DNA from: Rheinheimera mangrovi
GTDB lineage: Bacteria > Pseudomonadota > Gammaproteobacteria > Enterobacterales > Alteromonadaceae
Direction: 5' to 3'
Assembly: GCF_003990335.1 (NCBI RefSeq)
Contig: NZ_CP034683.1
Coordinates: 820,501 to 884,500, forward strand
Length of the DNA stretch: 64,000 bases
Of the stretch, positions 28,292-37,833 are shown piece after piece. The notes under the pieces are model-generated. The model saw nothing but the letters and a program-made list of their open reading frames with translations. It searched no databases and was not told the DNA's origin. The position numbers and the translations under genes are program-made. Each line of letters starts with the position of its first letter. Position 1 is the stretch's first letter.

Positions 28292-30166
28292 GACTGAGCC
28301 TCTTTCGTAGTAGCGCAGTGGCACAGGTGCTGCCGGGCCAAAATAGTAGCCTTGGGCGTAGCTGATACCACAACGTTCCAGCGCATCCAGAGACTGTTTG
28401 CTTTCGACCATCTCAGCGATGATCAGCAACTGAGTTTGTTTGGCAAAAGAGCTGATATGTTCAATAAAGAGTTGAGCGTCCTGATCTGAGCTTATCAGCT
28501 CAATTAAGCTGCCATGAATTTTTAAACCGTCTACCCGCAATTGCAGCAGATCGGCCATACCTACACCACTGGCCACCCCAAAATCATCCAGCAGTACTTT
28601 AGCTCCAGCTTTTTGTAACGCAGCTATAGCATCGCGGCAGCGTTCAAACTGAGGCAATACTCCGGCTTCCGCCAGTTCAAAATACACCCGCTCTGGTTTT
28701 GGATAATGCTGTAGGTAGTCGAGGAAAAACTGCTGTAATTCATCATCCACTAAATCTCGGCAATTGACGTTAATAGACCAGCTGACTTCAGAGGCCGCAA
28801 ACTGACTGGCACTTTTAATAAACATCATTTTGGTCAGTTCTGTATCCAGATGGCTACGGTTGATGATGCTTAAAAACTGGTCTGGCGTCAGTATGCTGCC
28901 GTCAGTGCGTAAAATACGGGCCAGACATTCATACTGGAATATTTCGCCAGTGCTGATTTGGACCACGGGCTGGAAGTAGGGCACTATTTGTTCATGGCCT
29001 ATAGCTTCACGCACTTCTTTGGCCATTTTGATATTGGTATGCAGGTGTTGTTTCAGCGCTAATAAATTATCTGAATACACCACTAAAGACTGTTGCTGCA
29101 AGCGTGCGGTATTGACCGCCAGTGTGGCATTTTCCAATACCGCTGCGGCAGGTGATAAAGCTACACCTAAAGTCACAGTAAAGAGTAAATAGGGGTCGTT
29201 TAGTACGGGCTGAGAGAAATCAAAACTTTTTAGTTTGTCGTGCAATTCATTGTCAGAAATACTGGCCACGCGACGGATCGCCAGTTTCTCAAAGGACAAG
29301 CGATACAAGCGGAAGGAGCGGCCTAAATGCAATTGCAGTTGATGGATAAATTGGTTAAAAGCTTGTTCTGCTATTAGGTTACCGTACAAGTTGCTGATTT
29401 CTTCGAGATTATTGACCTGCAAAATAGCTAATTGACTTAAACCACCGGTTTCACGGCGCAAATGAGCCTCTAAAGCTAAAGCATTACGCCGCCCCGAGCT
29501 GCGATCCGTGGTCAGGTTGTTTCGCAGTACCATGGCGTAACTCAATGCCAGCAGTAAGGCCAAAGCAAAAAATATCGACCCACTTAAAACCGACTCTTGC
29601 ATGCTATCCAACAACCATTGCTCTAAATCTGTGATGGCAATATCTGCTCCGGCTAAATAAATTGTGCCATCGGCACTCTGGTATGGCATCAGCACAGAGC
29701 GGAAATGACCAAACTGATCAACCGACTCTTCAAACACTGGCGTTATAGAAGCAAAAGCGGCTTTATTCGCTGCTGTCGCCTCTGGGTAGTAATCGTAAAA
29801 GTAACTCAACTGGCCACGCAACAGGTCATCTTCGGTATAACTCGAAGAGGTGAAATGTACTTTGCCGTCCACCTGAATCATGCTGTAGACATACTGCAAT
29901 TTTAAATCTTTGGCATAGAGGCTGAGTTTCTTGGCAATTTTAAGATAGTCAGCTCTGGAAATATGCTGCGGGCCATTGATGTTGTTGTGGTAATTGTCAC
30001 CTAACAGATAAGGCACAGCTTTAACCGCATTCACCAGCTGTAAGTCAACCTGAGCAAGTTTAGTCTGGTAGGTTTGCTGGTACTGGTAAAATACGTAAGC
30101 AGCAATGGCGAGTAGGTACACCACCAGGCTAAGGACAATAAAATGTGTTGAACGGATCCGTAACAT
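28289..30166 (-). CDS. Membrane EAL-domain protein with degenerate GGDEF
   Basis: A 625-residue protein. A membrane segment at about 8-28, a periplasmic sensory domain (about 30-195, PAS/Cache-like) and a second segment at about 197-217 precede a cytoplasmic GGDEF-like domain (about 225-375) with no recognisable GGDEF signature. The C-terminal EAL domain (about 390-620) reads YECLARI in place of EAL, with N in NVNCRDL, E in YFELAE, the DDFG of loop 6 and K in LKIHGSL. The catalytic glutamate of ECL remains, so activity is possible but the altered loop means it may instead be a c-di-GMP binder. Divergent from panP. Confidence 0.85.
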   Translation of the reverse strand: MLRIRSTHFIVLSLVVYLLAIAAYVFYQYQQTYQTKLAQVDLQLVNAVKAVPYLLGDNYHNNINGPQHISRADYLKIAKKLSLYAKDLKLQYVYSMIQVDGKVHFTSSSYTEDDLLRGQLSYFYDYYPEATAANKAAFASITPVFEESVDQFGHFRSVLMPYQSADGTIYLAGADIAITDLEQWLLDSMQESVLSGSIFFALALLLALSYAMVLRNNLTTDRSSGRRNALALEAHLRRETGGLSQLAILQVNNLEEISNLYGNLIAEQAFNQFIHQLQLHLGRSFRLYRLSFEKLAIRRVASISDNELHDKLKSFDFSQPVLNDPYLLFTVTLGVALSPAAAVLENATLAVNTARLQQQSLVVYSDNLLALKQHLHTNIKMAKEVREAIGHEQIVPYFQPVVQISTGEIFQYECLARILRTDGSILTPDQFLSIINRSHLDTELTKMMFIKSASQFAASEVSWSINVNCRDLVDDELQQFFLDYLQHYPKPERVYFELAEAGVLPQFERCRDAIAALQKAGAKVLLDDFGVASGVGMADLLQLRVDGLKIHGSLIELISSDQDAQLFIEHISSFAKQTQLLIIAEMVESKQSLDALERCGISYAQGYYFGPAAPVPLRYYERGSV

Positions 30167-30481
30167 GCAATGACTCGTTAAAAAAGGGACCTTAAAACAA
30201 TACCTTGATAGCTTAGCTGATTTAATTCAGGCTGACAGCTAATACTTTGAACTGAATTCGGTTGGCGCTTTTATGGACATTTTCTGCAATCTGGTAGCGA
30301 CATTCAGTAAAAATAGCGGGTTCATGCAACTCTTTGCAGCAAGATGATCAACAGATGAAATTTTTTAAAGACATTTAAAGGTGCATTTAGTACAGTGACC
30401 TCCTTTTTGACTTACTGATTTTACGGCCTGAAAACACAAAATAAGAAGCCGAAATAGCGACAACGGTGAGACAGGATACGA
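30167..30481. other. Divergent intergenic region EAL gene / panP
   Basis: 315 bp, AT-rich, with no convincing gene. TTGACT near 30407 is a possible -35 for panP, but I see no good -10 at the right distance. AGACAGGATACG just before the panP ATG is an acceptable ribosome binding site. No strong dyad was seen. Confidence 0.35.
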
Positions 30482-32128
30482 ATGACAGAATTAAACAAAC
30501 GTCAGGCTACAGCTTCTGAAGAAGCCTTGTGGCGGATATTTACTGTGCCAGAGGCTCCGGACTCGACTTTAAGTATCATCGAACAGAATATTTCGCAAAA
30601 CCTGGCTGGTTTTTTACGCGAAAGTATTGTCGCTGTGGAAAAACCACTGTGGCAAATTGAGCGCGATTTTCAGGCCCATCAAATACCCTCTGAACCTAAA
30701 TTTGTCTCGGATTATGCCGAGCAAATGATGGAAAAGTTGGTGGCGCATTCAGTACATACTGCAGCCCCAAGTTTTATTGGTCATATGACCTCAGCTTTGC
30801 CCTATTTTGTGTTGCCGCTGTCAAAAATGATGGTGGGTTTAAACCAGAATCTGGTGAAAATCGAAACGTCCAAAGCATTTACTCCGCTAGAGCGTCAGGT
30901 CATCGGCATGATGCACCATCTGGTGTATGGCGAGGGCGATAGCTTTTATAAAAAATGGATGCACAGCGCTAACCATTCCTTAGGTGCATTTTGTTCAGGC
31001 GGCACCATCGCTAATATCACAGCGCTCTGGATAGCCCGTAACCGCTTATTAAAAGCCGAAGGTGACTTTAAAGGCGTGGCCAAAGAAGGCTTGTTCCGTG
31101 CCATGAAATATTATGGTTACGAAGGCTTAGCTATTTTAGTGTCAGAGCGGGGTCATTATTCCTTGGGCAAAGCCGCTGATATTTTAGGTATAGGCCGCGA
31201 GTTTTTAGTTCCGGTGAAAACCGATGCCAATAACAAAGTACAAATTGAAGAAATGCGCCGCGTCAGCCGTGAGCTGAATGATAAAAATATCAAAGTAATG
31301 GCGATAGTGGGTGTGGCTGGCACAACAGAAACCGGCAACGTTGACCCATTGAATGATTTAGCCGATTTAGCCTCTGAACTGGGTTGTCATTTCCATGTTG
31401 ATGCCGCCTGGGGTGGGGCTACTTTATTATCAGATAAGTACCGTTATCTGCTGAGCGGCATAGAGCGGGCGGATTCAGTCACTATAGATGCGCATAAACA
31501 AATGTATGTGCCGATGGGCGCTGGTATGGTGGTGTTTAAGCATCCATCTTCAGCCCATGCAATAGAACATCACGCTGAATATATTCTGCGTAAAGGTTCC
31601 AAAGATTTAGGTAGCCAGACGCTGGAAGGTTCACGCCCTGGTATGGCCATGTTGGTGCATGCCTGCTTACAGGTAATTGGCCGTCAGGGTTATGAAATTC
31701 TGATTAACCGCAGTCTGGACAAAGCCCGTTATTTTGCCGGTTTGATTAAAGAACACGCAGAGTTTGAGCTGATCACTGAACCTGAGCTGTGTTTATTAAC
31801 CTATCGTTATGTACCGGCCGAAGTTCAGCGTGCTATGGCGAAAGCTTCGCCCGACAAACTACATAAGTTTAATGAGCTGCTAAATGGTTTAACCCGCTTT
31901 ATTCAGAAAACCCAAAGGGAAGAAGGCCGCTCTTTTGTCTCCCGTACCCGGATTAAACCTGAACGTTATCAGCGTCAGGACACTGTGGTGTTCCGTGTAG
32001 TGTTGGCAAATCCGCTGACGACAGATCAAATTTTATTTGATGTGCTGGAAGAACAGCAGCAAGTGGCCGCTTTGGATAAAGAGTTTTTGCCTAAGTTATT
32101 ACAACTGGCTAAAGACAGCGCAGCCTGA
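30482..32128 (+). CDS. panP: Aspartate 1-decarboxylase, PLP-dependent (PanP)
   Basis: A 548-residue group II PLP decarboxylase. The PLP lysine is K339 in TIDAHKQMYVPMG; HVDAAWGGATLL holds the aspartate that contacts the pyridine nitrogen, and FCSGGTIANITALWIAR binds the phosphate. The N-terminal half (PSFIGHMTSALPYF, MVGLNQNLVKIETSKAFTPLE) fits the PanP/TIGR03799 family, which in Vibrio and relatives supplies beta-alanine for pantothenate. panB and panC lie about 2-3.5 kb downstream on the other strand without a panD between them, which supports this role. Glutamate decarboxylase activity is the main alternative. Confidence 0.9.
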   Translation: MTELNKRQATASEEALWRIFTVPEAPDSTLSIIEQNISQNLAGFLRESIVAVEKPLWQIERDFQAHQIPSEPKFVSDYAEQMMEKLVAHSVHTAAPSFIGHMTSALPYFVLPLSKMMVGLNQNLVKIETSKAFTPLERQVIGMMHHLVYGEGDSFYKKWMHSANHSLGAFCSGGTIANITALWIARNRLLKAEGDFKGVAKEGLFRAMKYYGYEGLAILVSERGHYSLGKAADILGIGREFLVPVKTDANNKVQIEEMRRVSRELNDKNIKVMAIVGVAGTTETGNVDPLNDLADLASELGCHFHVDAAWGGATLLSDKYRYLLSGIERADSVTIDAHKQMYVPMGAGMVVFKHPSSAHAIEHHAEYILRKGSKDLGSQTLEGSRPGMAMLVHACLQVIGRQGYEILINRSLDKARYFAGLIKEHAEFELITEPELCLLTYRYVPAEVQRAMAKASPDKLHKFNELLNGLTRFIQKTQREEGRSFVSRTRIKPERYQRQDTVVFRVVLANPLTTDQILFDVLEEQQQVAALDKEFLPKLLQLAKDSAA

Positions 32129-32161
32129 TCTTATTCTGTGAAGCGCAGGTTCACTGTAGTT

Positions 32162-32209
32162 AAAAAGCCCAATCACAGCACTGAAGTGTGAAGTGACCGG
32201 GCTTTTTTT
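32162..32209 (+). terminator. Terminator after panP
   Basis: AAAAAGCCC (32162-32170) pairs with GGGCTTTTT (32199-32207), with a partly paired interior and a run of seven Ts. It lies 34 bp after the panP stop. Confidence 0.75.
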
Positions 32210-32238
32210 ATGGCGCCAGAGCGGTAATAACTTACCAA

Positions 32239-33114
32239 TCAGGGTTCAATCGCCATACCAAGCAGGCCCTGACCATTCGCCAAAGTACCCAGTTTTTTGT
32301 TTTGTCCTGTCTGTAAATCTAATTGATACAGAGTACTGGCCGGCTCTGCTGTTGTGCTGACAGCCATAAAACTTAGGTTACTTAAGTCGGAAATATCAAA
32401 GGAGATCTGTTGCAGCGATTGTAGTCCAAGGCTGCCTACGGTAAACAACTGGCCTGTATTAGGTGATACCGCTGGCGTTGTGCCTTCTTTACTGCCTTGG
32501 GTTACCAGCGTGCCATGGGTTTTATCTATGGCGTAGTTGGTCGTCAGCGTGCTGTCTTGTTGGTTGTAGGTATAAGCTGCAGCCACTATGGTGGGTTTTT
32601 TGCCAAAGTTAGCGTCCTTGTCTGCGTAGTGCAGTTCAGGGTCAACAGAAGCTAAAGCTGCGGTCTTTGGGTGTAGTCTTAAGTTTTGACCATGCTCATT
32701 CACCACCCGGATCCGGTCAGCCACAGGGTTAAAATCAAAGCCAAACTGACCTTTTTTTAAGGTGCCTGCAGATAAAACAGGGCCTGTGGCTGTCAGTTTT
32801 CCAGTGCCGGTGTCTATACTGTACAACTGGCCTTGGTCGGATAATGCGAATAAAACGCCGTAAGCAACGCGGTAATCTATGCCAACTAAAGCCTCGCCTG
32901 TTGCCAGGCCTGAAAGTGTTTTCTGTTCGACTATTTTGTCCGGAGCTGCAACCTTCACTTTGATGAGTTGATGTGTATTATCAAGCAGCCAGAGTGTTTC
33001 ATTGCCTTTTAAAGCGGGCATAGTGGCTGCGCTCAGTTCTGAAGATAGGCCAGCCGATAAAAGGCCAGTTGCAGCCAGCAGGGTAGAACCGAAAATCTGT
33101 TTTGTTATTTTCAT
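32239..33114 (-). CDS. DUF4394 domain secreted protein
   Basis: A 291-residue exported protein with a signal peptide (cleavage near LSAATM) and a beta-propeller-like body of repeated strands. GIDYRVAYGVLFALSDQGQLYSID, FDFNPVADRIRVVNEHGQNLRLHPKT and VAAAYTY fit DUF4394. No function is established for the family. ATG 33114 has AAGGAAGG upstream; an in-frame TTG immediately before it is a weaker choice. Both copper and adhesion roles would be guesses, so I assign none. Confidence 0.85.
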   Translation of the reverse strand: MKITKQIFGSTLLAATGLLSAGLSSELSAATMPALKGNETLWLLDNTHQLIKVKVAAPDKIVEQKTLSGLATGEALVGIDYRVAYGVLFALSDQGQLYSIDTGTGKLTATGPVLSAGTLKKGQFGFDFNPVADRIRVVNEHGQNLRLHPKTAALASVDPELHYADKDANFGKKPTIVAAAYTYNQQDSTLTTNYAIDKTHGTLVTQGSKEGTTPAVSPNTGQLFTVGSLGLQSLQQISFDISDLSNLSFMAVSTTAEPASTLYQLDLQTGQNKKLGTLANGQGLLGMAIEP

Positions 33115-33316
33115 CAATCCTTCCTTTATTACGTCAGACTGACACTATGACAGGTCTGTATTATGGTGGAGCAGAGTTATCACTCTGCCGCTTGTTACCA
33201 TAGTGCAGTCAGAAGGTGTTCGTAAAGGCGTTCATAGTTTCTTACATCTTCATGCATTGCTAAGCGTCGCTGGCAGAGTTACTTTAGAGTTCGGGTTTAT
33301 TCAAGAGGGAAGTACG

Positions 33317-33514
33317 ATGTCAGATAAAAGCTTAGCTTTATCCAATGATAAAATGATCGCTGGAGTTTGTGGTGGTATAGCAGAGTACTTTGGCTGGTCC
33401 AGCGGTGGTGTACGGCTGGTGTATGTGCTGCTGTCGGTGTTGTCCGCCGCTTTTCCCGGCATATTTGTTTATGTCATTTTGTGGTTGTTGATGCCAAGAA
33501 AAGACAGCCTTTAA
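33317..33514 (+). CDS. PspC domain membrane protein
   Basis: A 65-residue protein. KMIAGVCGGIAEYFGWSSGGVRLVYV is the PspC domain, and a single hydrophobic stretch (about 35-58) ends in WLLMPRK. Small PspC proteins act at the inner membrane, by analogy with phage-shock PspC, but pspA/B are not in this window. GAGGGA precedes the ATG; longer in-frame starts (to 33203) lack a family-like N-terminus and are rejected. Confidence 0.85.
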   Translation: MSDKSLALSNDKMIAGVCGGIAEYFGWSSGGVRLVYVLLSVLSAAFPGIFVYVILWLLMPRKDSL

Positions 33515-33543
33515 CCAGCTGTGATTGAAAGAGCAAACTTGTT

Positions 33544-33951
33544 ATGTATTCAGGCCAATGCCTTTGTGCTGAAGTAAAAGTAGAAATTCGTGGTGCTATT
33601 ACCGACATTATTCATTGCCACTGTTCCTTGTGCCGTAAATCCAGCGGCACGGCTTATGCGACCAACGGCTTCGTATCCAGTACAGAATTCAGTGTGATTC
33701 AAGGCAAAGAACTGCTCAAAGCCTTTTCGTTAAAACAAGGCAGGTTGCGGCATTTTTGCTCCAACTGCGGCAGTCCTGTGTACAGCTCAAGCGCTGCAGA
33801 CCCAGGCAGGATCCGCATTCGTTTGGGCATACTGGATTCAGAAATCACCGAGCGTCCCATCAGCCATAACTTTGTTTCGTCAAAAGCCAGCTGGGATAAT
33901 CTGGATGCAGACTTGCCACGTTATGATGGCCATGAACCTGGCCGAAGCTGA
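33544..33951 (+). CDS. GFA family zinc protein
   Basis: A 135-residue protein of the glutathione-dependent formaldehyde-activating (Gfa-like) fold. The zinc ligands are visible as C-x-C in GQCLCAEV, HCHCSLCRKSSG and FCSNCGSP. Most members have no demonstrated enzyme activity, so only the family can be named. It lies 29 bp after the PspC gene on the same strand and may share its transcript. Confidence 0.88.
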   Translation: MYSGQCLCAEVKVEIRGAITDIIHCHCSLCRKSSGTAYATNGFVSSTEFSVIQGKELLKAFSLKQGRLRHFCSNCGSPVYSSSAADPGRIRIRLGILDSEITERPISHNFVSSKASWDNLDADLPRYDGHEPGRS

Positions 33952-34173
33952 ATCACTGCGGCTCTGAAGCTAAACACCACACCAATTGATGGGGGTTGCC
34001 ATCCAAAGGCAACTGCAAAATACCCTCATTGCAATCAGATCAGCGCATTTTTTGTTGGCCAAAAGAGTTGGGCGTAACCTGAGGCAGTGTGCAGAAACGA
34101 ATTGCCTGCTTGAGGAGAAGGCTGACAGGCTAGAAGAACAGTTGGTTTTTCTCAGTTCAGTGTCGTACAGACC

Positions 34174-34197
34174 GGGTCAGAGCTTTGGCTCTGACCC
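34174..34197. repeat. Perfect 10-bp-stem palindrome (REP-like) in a gene-free gap
   Basis: GGGTCAGAGC (34174-34183), loop TTTG, GCTCTGACCC (34188-34197). No T-run follows on either strand. The 266-bp gap 33952-34217 between convergent genes has otherwise nothing I can support; the weak open frame at 33986-34324 lacks family features and runs into panC. Confidence 0.5.
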
Positions 34198-34217
34198 ACA
34201 GTTCGTTCTTCTGAGAG

Positions 34218-35060
34218 TTAAACTTCGATATTATCAATCAGCCGCGTATTGCCCAGATAAGCAGCGGCCAGTATCACCAAAGAAGCAGTTGAGTCTGTCG
34301 CTGGTACTAAGGTCTGGCGGTTAGAAATGTTGATGTAATCTGCTTTGAAACCTGCAGCATTGAGCTGATCTTTGGCTTGTTGCTCTAAAGCACGTAAATC
34401 GCTGAAGCCCTGACTTAATTGCTGTTTCATCCACTGCAAGGTGCGGTATAAAGCCGGTGCTGTGGTACGTTGTTCTTTGGTTAAATACCCATTGCGGGAA
34501 CTTAACGCCAAACCATCTTCAGCGCGGGTTGTTGGTACCCCAATGATTTCAATAGGCATGGACAAGTCAGCCACCATCTGGCGGATAATAGCTAATTGTT
34601 GGTAGTCTTTCTGGCCAAAGCAGGCGATATCCGGCTGCACCAGATTAAACAGCTTAGTGACTATGGTCGACACGCCACGAAAATGCCCGGCACGGCTGGC
34701 GCCGCAGTGATAGTCGCCCAACAGCGGCACTTCGACATAAGTTTGTACATCCAGCCCCCTTGGATAAATAACGGCGGGCGTAGGGGTAAATACCGCGTCA
34801 GCACCATGTTCCGTCAATCCTTTGCAGTCCTGTTCTAAAGTGCGGGGGTATTTGTCTAAATCTTCATTAGCACCAAACTGCATTGGATTCACAAAAATAC
34901 TGACAATAACCCGGTCTGCTCTTTGTTTGGCGGTATCGACTAACTGCAAATGGCCCTGATGCAAATTGCCCATAGTCGGCACAAAGGCAACCCGTTCACC
35001 AGCACTGCGCCATTGACGAATTAAAGCGCGTAGCTGGGCAATATCCTGAATCATTAACAT
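34218..35060 (-). CDS. panC: Pantothenate synthetase PanC
   Basis: A 280-residue enzyme that joins pantoate to beta-alanine using ATP. It shows [12 protein letters not shown] (the HxGH nucleotidyl-binding motif, about 27-38), [17 protein letters not shown] and the second signature [11 protein letters not shown]. The length agrees with E. coli PanC (283). Last gene of the run dksA-gluQ-pcnB-folK-panB-panC, 12 bp after panB. Its beta-alanine is probably made by panP. Confidence 0.97.
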   Translation of the reverse strand: MLMIQDIAQLRALIRQWRSAGERVAFVPTMGNLHQGHLQLVDTAKQRADRVIVSIFVNPMQFGANEDLDKYPRTLEQDCKGLTEHGADAVFTPTPAVIYPRGLDVQTYVEVPLLGDYHCGASRAGHFRGVSTIVTKLFNLVQPDIACFGQKDYQQLAIIRQMVADLSMPIEIIGVPTTRAEDGLALSSRNGYLTKEQRTTAPALYRTLQWMKQQLSQGFSDLRALEQQAKDQLNAAGFKADYINISNRQTLVPATDSTASLVILAAAYLGNTRLIDNIEV

Positions 35061-35072
35061 AGAGATTGAACC

Positions 35073-35864
35073 TTAAAAGCTATGTTCTGGACCAGGGAAC
35101 TGGCCTTGTTTGACATCCTGAATGTATTTACCTATGGCTTGTTTAATTTCGCCGGTTTCCTGCAGGAAATTCTTCGAGAATTTAGGGATATAGCCAGAGC
35201 TGATGCCCAATAAATCATGCATCACTAAAATCTGACCATCGGTTTCTTTGCCTGCGCCTATTCCTATCACCGGAATCACCAGTGCTTTGGATATACGTTC
35301 AGCTAAGGCTGATGGAATGCATTCAACGACCAATAGCTGAGCGCCTGCTTCCTGTAACGCTATGGCCTGTTGCACCATTAAGTCAGCCGCCTGCTCATCG
35401 CGGCCCTGTACCTTAAAACCACCAAATACATGCACAGACTGTGGTGTTAAACCTAAGTGGCCACAAACCGGAATACCACGTTCGGTTAAGGCTTTAATGG
35501 TAGGTAATAAAAAATCACCGCCTTCAAGCTTGACCATATTGGCACCGGCTTGCATTAAAGGCGTAGCGTTTTGCATCGCCTGTTCCACTGTGGCGTAACT
35601 CATAAATGGCATATCGGCAATGACAAATGCCAGCGGTGCACCAGCGCGGACGCAGCGCGTGTGATAAGCAATTTCAGCTGTGGTCACAGGCAAAGTGTCG
35701 CTGTGGCCCTGCAGTACCATACCTAAAGAGTCACCGATCAGAATAACTTCCACACCGGCATCGGCAAACAATTTAGCGAAACTGGCATCGTAAGCCGTTA
35801 AGGCGGTAATTTTTTCGCCTTTTTGTTTCATCTTCAGCAATTGAGCAGTGGTAATTTTTGCCAT
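35073..35864 (-). CDS. panB: Ketopantoate hydroxymethyltransferase PanB
   Basis: A 263-residue enzyme that makes ketopantoate from ketoisovalerate and methylene-tetrahydrofolate. Metal- and substrate-binding motifs are seen: [33 protein letters not shown] and VIGIGAG. ATG 35864 gives the family length (E. coli 264) and N-terminus [12 protein letters not shown]; an in-frame start at 35921 is not needed. Next to folK (72 bp) and panC. Confidence 0.97.
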   Translation of the reverse strand: MAKITTAQLLKMKQKGEKITALTAYDASFAKLFADAGVEVILIGDSLGMVLQGHSDTLPVTTAEIAYHTRCVRAGAPLAFVIADMPFMSYATVEQAMQNATPLMQAGANMVKLEGGDFLLPTIKALTERGIPVCGHLGLTPQSVHVFGGFKVQGRDEQAADLMVQQAIALQEAGAQLLVVECIPSALAERISKALVIPVIGIGAGKETDGQILVMHDLLGISSGYIPKFSKNFLQETGEIKQAIGKYIQDVKQGQFPGPEHSF

Positions 35865-35936
35865 TTCTTTCTCATCCGACCACAAGGGAATAATTCGGGG
35901 CGCACCTTGGCATAAAACCATGAGGCGCGCAAGTTA

Positions 35937-36422
35937 TCAGAGACGAGTCAGGCCGTTTAAAGGCACAGTCGTCAACAACTCACTCAGCTTAGTGTTATCA
36001 GGTAATACAAGGTTTAAGTCTAGTTCTGCCAGCGGGTATAGCACAAACTCACGAGTTTTCATGCCGTAATGTGGCACTGTTAAGCGTTCTGTTTGAATGA
36101 TGTCATGACCAAACAGCAGAATATCTAAATCCAGAGTACGAGGGCCCCAGCGTTCGTCTTTACGTTGCCGGCCTTGTTCAAGCTCAATCTGTTGCAGTTC
36201 TGTCAGCAAGTGTTCTGCGGATAAGCGGGTATGAAGCGCTGCCACTGCATTGACGTAATCCGGCTGATCCTGTGGCCCCATAGGTTTGGAGCCATAGAAA
36301 GACGAGACCTGCACAAGCTCAGTGTCTTTGATGCTCTGCAAAGCTAAAACCGCACGTTCTAATTGCTGCACCGGCTGGGCTAAATTAGCGCCCAGCCCAA
36401 TATACACAAGGGTATTAGCCAT
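35937..36422 (-). CDS. folK: HPPK, 6-hydroxymethyl-dihydropterin pyrophosphokinase FolK
   Basis: A 161-residue folate-pathway kinase. It shows YIGLGANLAQP, FYGSKPMGPQDQPDYVNAV and the signature RWGPRTLDLDILLFG with its Mg-binding aspartates (DLDILLFG). ATG 36422 overlaps the end of pcnB by 8 bp, the same pcnB-folK order as E. coli. Starting upstream at 36482 would place it deep in pcnB without benefit. Confidence 0.95.
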   Translation of the reverse strand: MANTLVYIGLGANLAQPVQQLERAVLALQSIKDTELVQVSSFYGSKPMGPQDQPDYVNAVAALHTRLSAEHLLTELQQIELEQGRQRKDERWGPRTLDLDILLFGHDIIQTERLTVPHYGMKTREFVLYPLAELDLNLVLPDNTKLSELLTTVPLNGLTRL

Positions 36423-37833
36423 TGGCCGGGCCAGAAGGGCGACGTTTGGTGGGGGGGCGACGGCGGCGTGGACGGCGTTCAATACCTTCTTTACCGAGGT
36501 TTTGTACTAAAGTTTCACGGCCTGCTTCGTCATCGGACTGGAAACGTTGCCACCAGTTGGCCAGCTCCAATAATTCGCCGCCTTCGGCCTGAGCGCGTAA
36601 TTGCAGGAAATCATAAGCCCCACGGAATTTTACCTGCTCCATCAATTTAAAGGCGCGACGGCCAGCTCGTTTGCTTAAACGGCTTTGCAGGAACCATATG
36701 TCTTTAATGGTCAGGCTAAAACGTTTTGGAATGGCGATAGAACGCTGTACTTCGTCCAGCACTTCCATCATGGCAATGTTCAGTGCGTCCACTTCGTTTA
36801 AACCACTTTCAACCAGCAGTTTTTCTGCACGTTGTTCAACCGGATACCATAACAAAGCTGCAAAGGTAAAAGCCGGTGTCACAGGTTTATCAATGGCAAC
36901 CCGCTGATCCGTATCCTGCATAGCTTTGGTGATCATGTTAAAAACTTTGCCGCTACTATCCTGTTTTAACACTTTGGCCAGTTGAGGCAACAGCTGCTTA
37001 ATAATGCCTAAATCGTTCAGCATCACAAAGTTATCAAAGGCTTTGCCTGCCATAAATAACTTGAGGAATTCTTCAAATAAACGGGCTGCCGGAATGTTTT
37101 TCAATAGCACAGCCAGCTCTTTAATAGGCTCTTTGCTCTCTGCTGCTATGTCCATATTCAGCTTGGTAGCAAAACGCACAGCACGCAGCATCCGCACCGG
37201 ATCTTCACGGTAACGGGTTTCAGGATCGCCAATTAGCTCAATTTTGCGCGCTGCTATGGCTTCAATACCGTTGGCAAAGTCGTAAATCGCAAAGTCAGCC
37301 ACTGAGTAGTACAAGGCATTGATGCTAAAGTCGCGACGTTCAGCGTCTTCTTCAATGGTGCCATACACGTTGTCACGCAGAATCTGGCCGGCATCACTTT
37401 GGCTGGCTTTAGGGCTTGTTTCATCATCGCCTGTGTGATGGCCACGAAAGGTAGCGACTTCAATCACTTCACGGCCAAATACCACATGAGCCAAACGGAA
37501 GCGACGACCAATCAGGCGGCTGTTTTTAAACACCTGACGCACTTGTTCCGGGTGAGCATTGGTCACCACGTCAAAATCTTTTGGTTTTAAGCCAAGCAAA
37601 ATATCGCGGATGCAACCACCAACCAGGTAGGCCTCATAACCCGCATCTTTTAAGCGGTATAACACCTTTAATGCGTTCGGGCTGATGTCTTTGCGCGACA
37701 CTGAATGAGCATCACGGGATATTTTTTTCAGCTCCGGCAGAATGGACTGACGGCTTTTTTTGGGTTGAGCAACGCTCTCAACGCTTTTGCTGCCAAGGGT
37801 GCGGCGGCAAAAATCCAGGACTCGCGAAATAAT
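36415..37833 (-). CDS. pcnB: Poly(A) polymerase I PcnB, probable AUU start
   Basis: A 472-residue nucleotidyltransferase that adds poly(A) tails to RNA. YLVGGCIRDILLGLKPKDFDVVTNA contains the GG and DxD catalytic motif; RRFRLAHV and the arginine-rich tail (RRPRRRRPPTKRRP) are typical. No ATG, GTG or TTG gives a sensible start. The frame is open upstream, but AAGGAG lies 7 bases before ATT 37833, and the protein then opens I-I-S-R-V-L-D-F-C-R-R, aligned with E. coli PcnB (M-F-T-R-V-A-N-F-C-R-K), which is known to start at AUU. I therefore use ATT 37833. The 3' end overlaps folK. Confidence 0.92.
   Translation of the reverse strand: MISRVLDFCRRTLGSKSVESVAQPKKSRQSILPELKKISRDAHSVSRKDISPNALKVLYRLKDAGYEAYLVGGCIRDILLGLKPKDFDVVTNAHPEQVRQVFKNSRLIGRRFRLAHVVFGREVIEVATFRGHHTGDDETSPKASQSDAGQILRDNVYGTIEEDAERRDFSINALYYSVADFAIYDFANGIEAIAARKIELIGDPETRYREDPVRMLRAVRFATKLNMDIAAESKEPIKELAVLLKNIPAARLFEEFLKLFMAGKAFDNFVMLNDLGIIKQLLPQLAKVLKQDSSGKVFNMITKAMQDTDQRVAIDKPVTPAFTFAALLWYPVEQRAEKLLVESGLNEVDALNIAMMEVLDEVQRSIAIPKRFSLTIKDIWFLQSRLSKRAGRRAFKLMEQVKFRGAYDFLQLRAQAEGGELLELANWWQRFQSDDEAGRETLVQNLGKEGIERRPRRRRPPTKRRPSGPANG

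Noticed and set aside
33986..34324. Open frame of 112 codons in the gap between the GFA gene and panC
   Set aside because: Composition and content match no family, the stretch contains the palindrome at 34174-34197, and its end lies inside panC on the other strand. Treated as non-coding.
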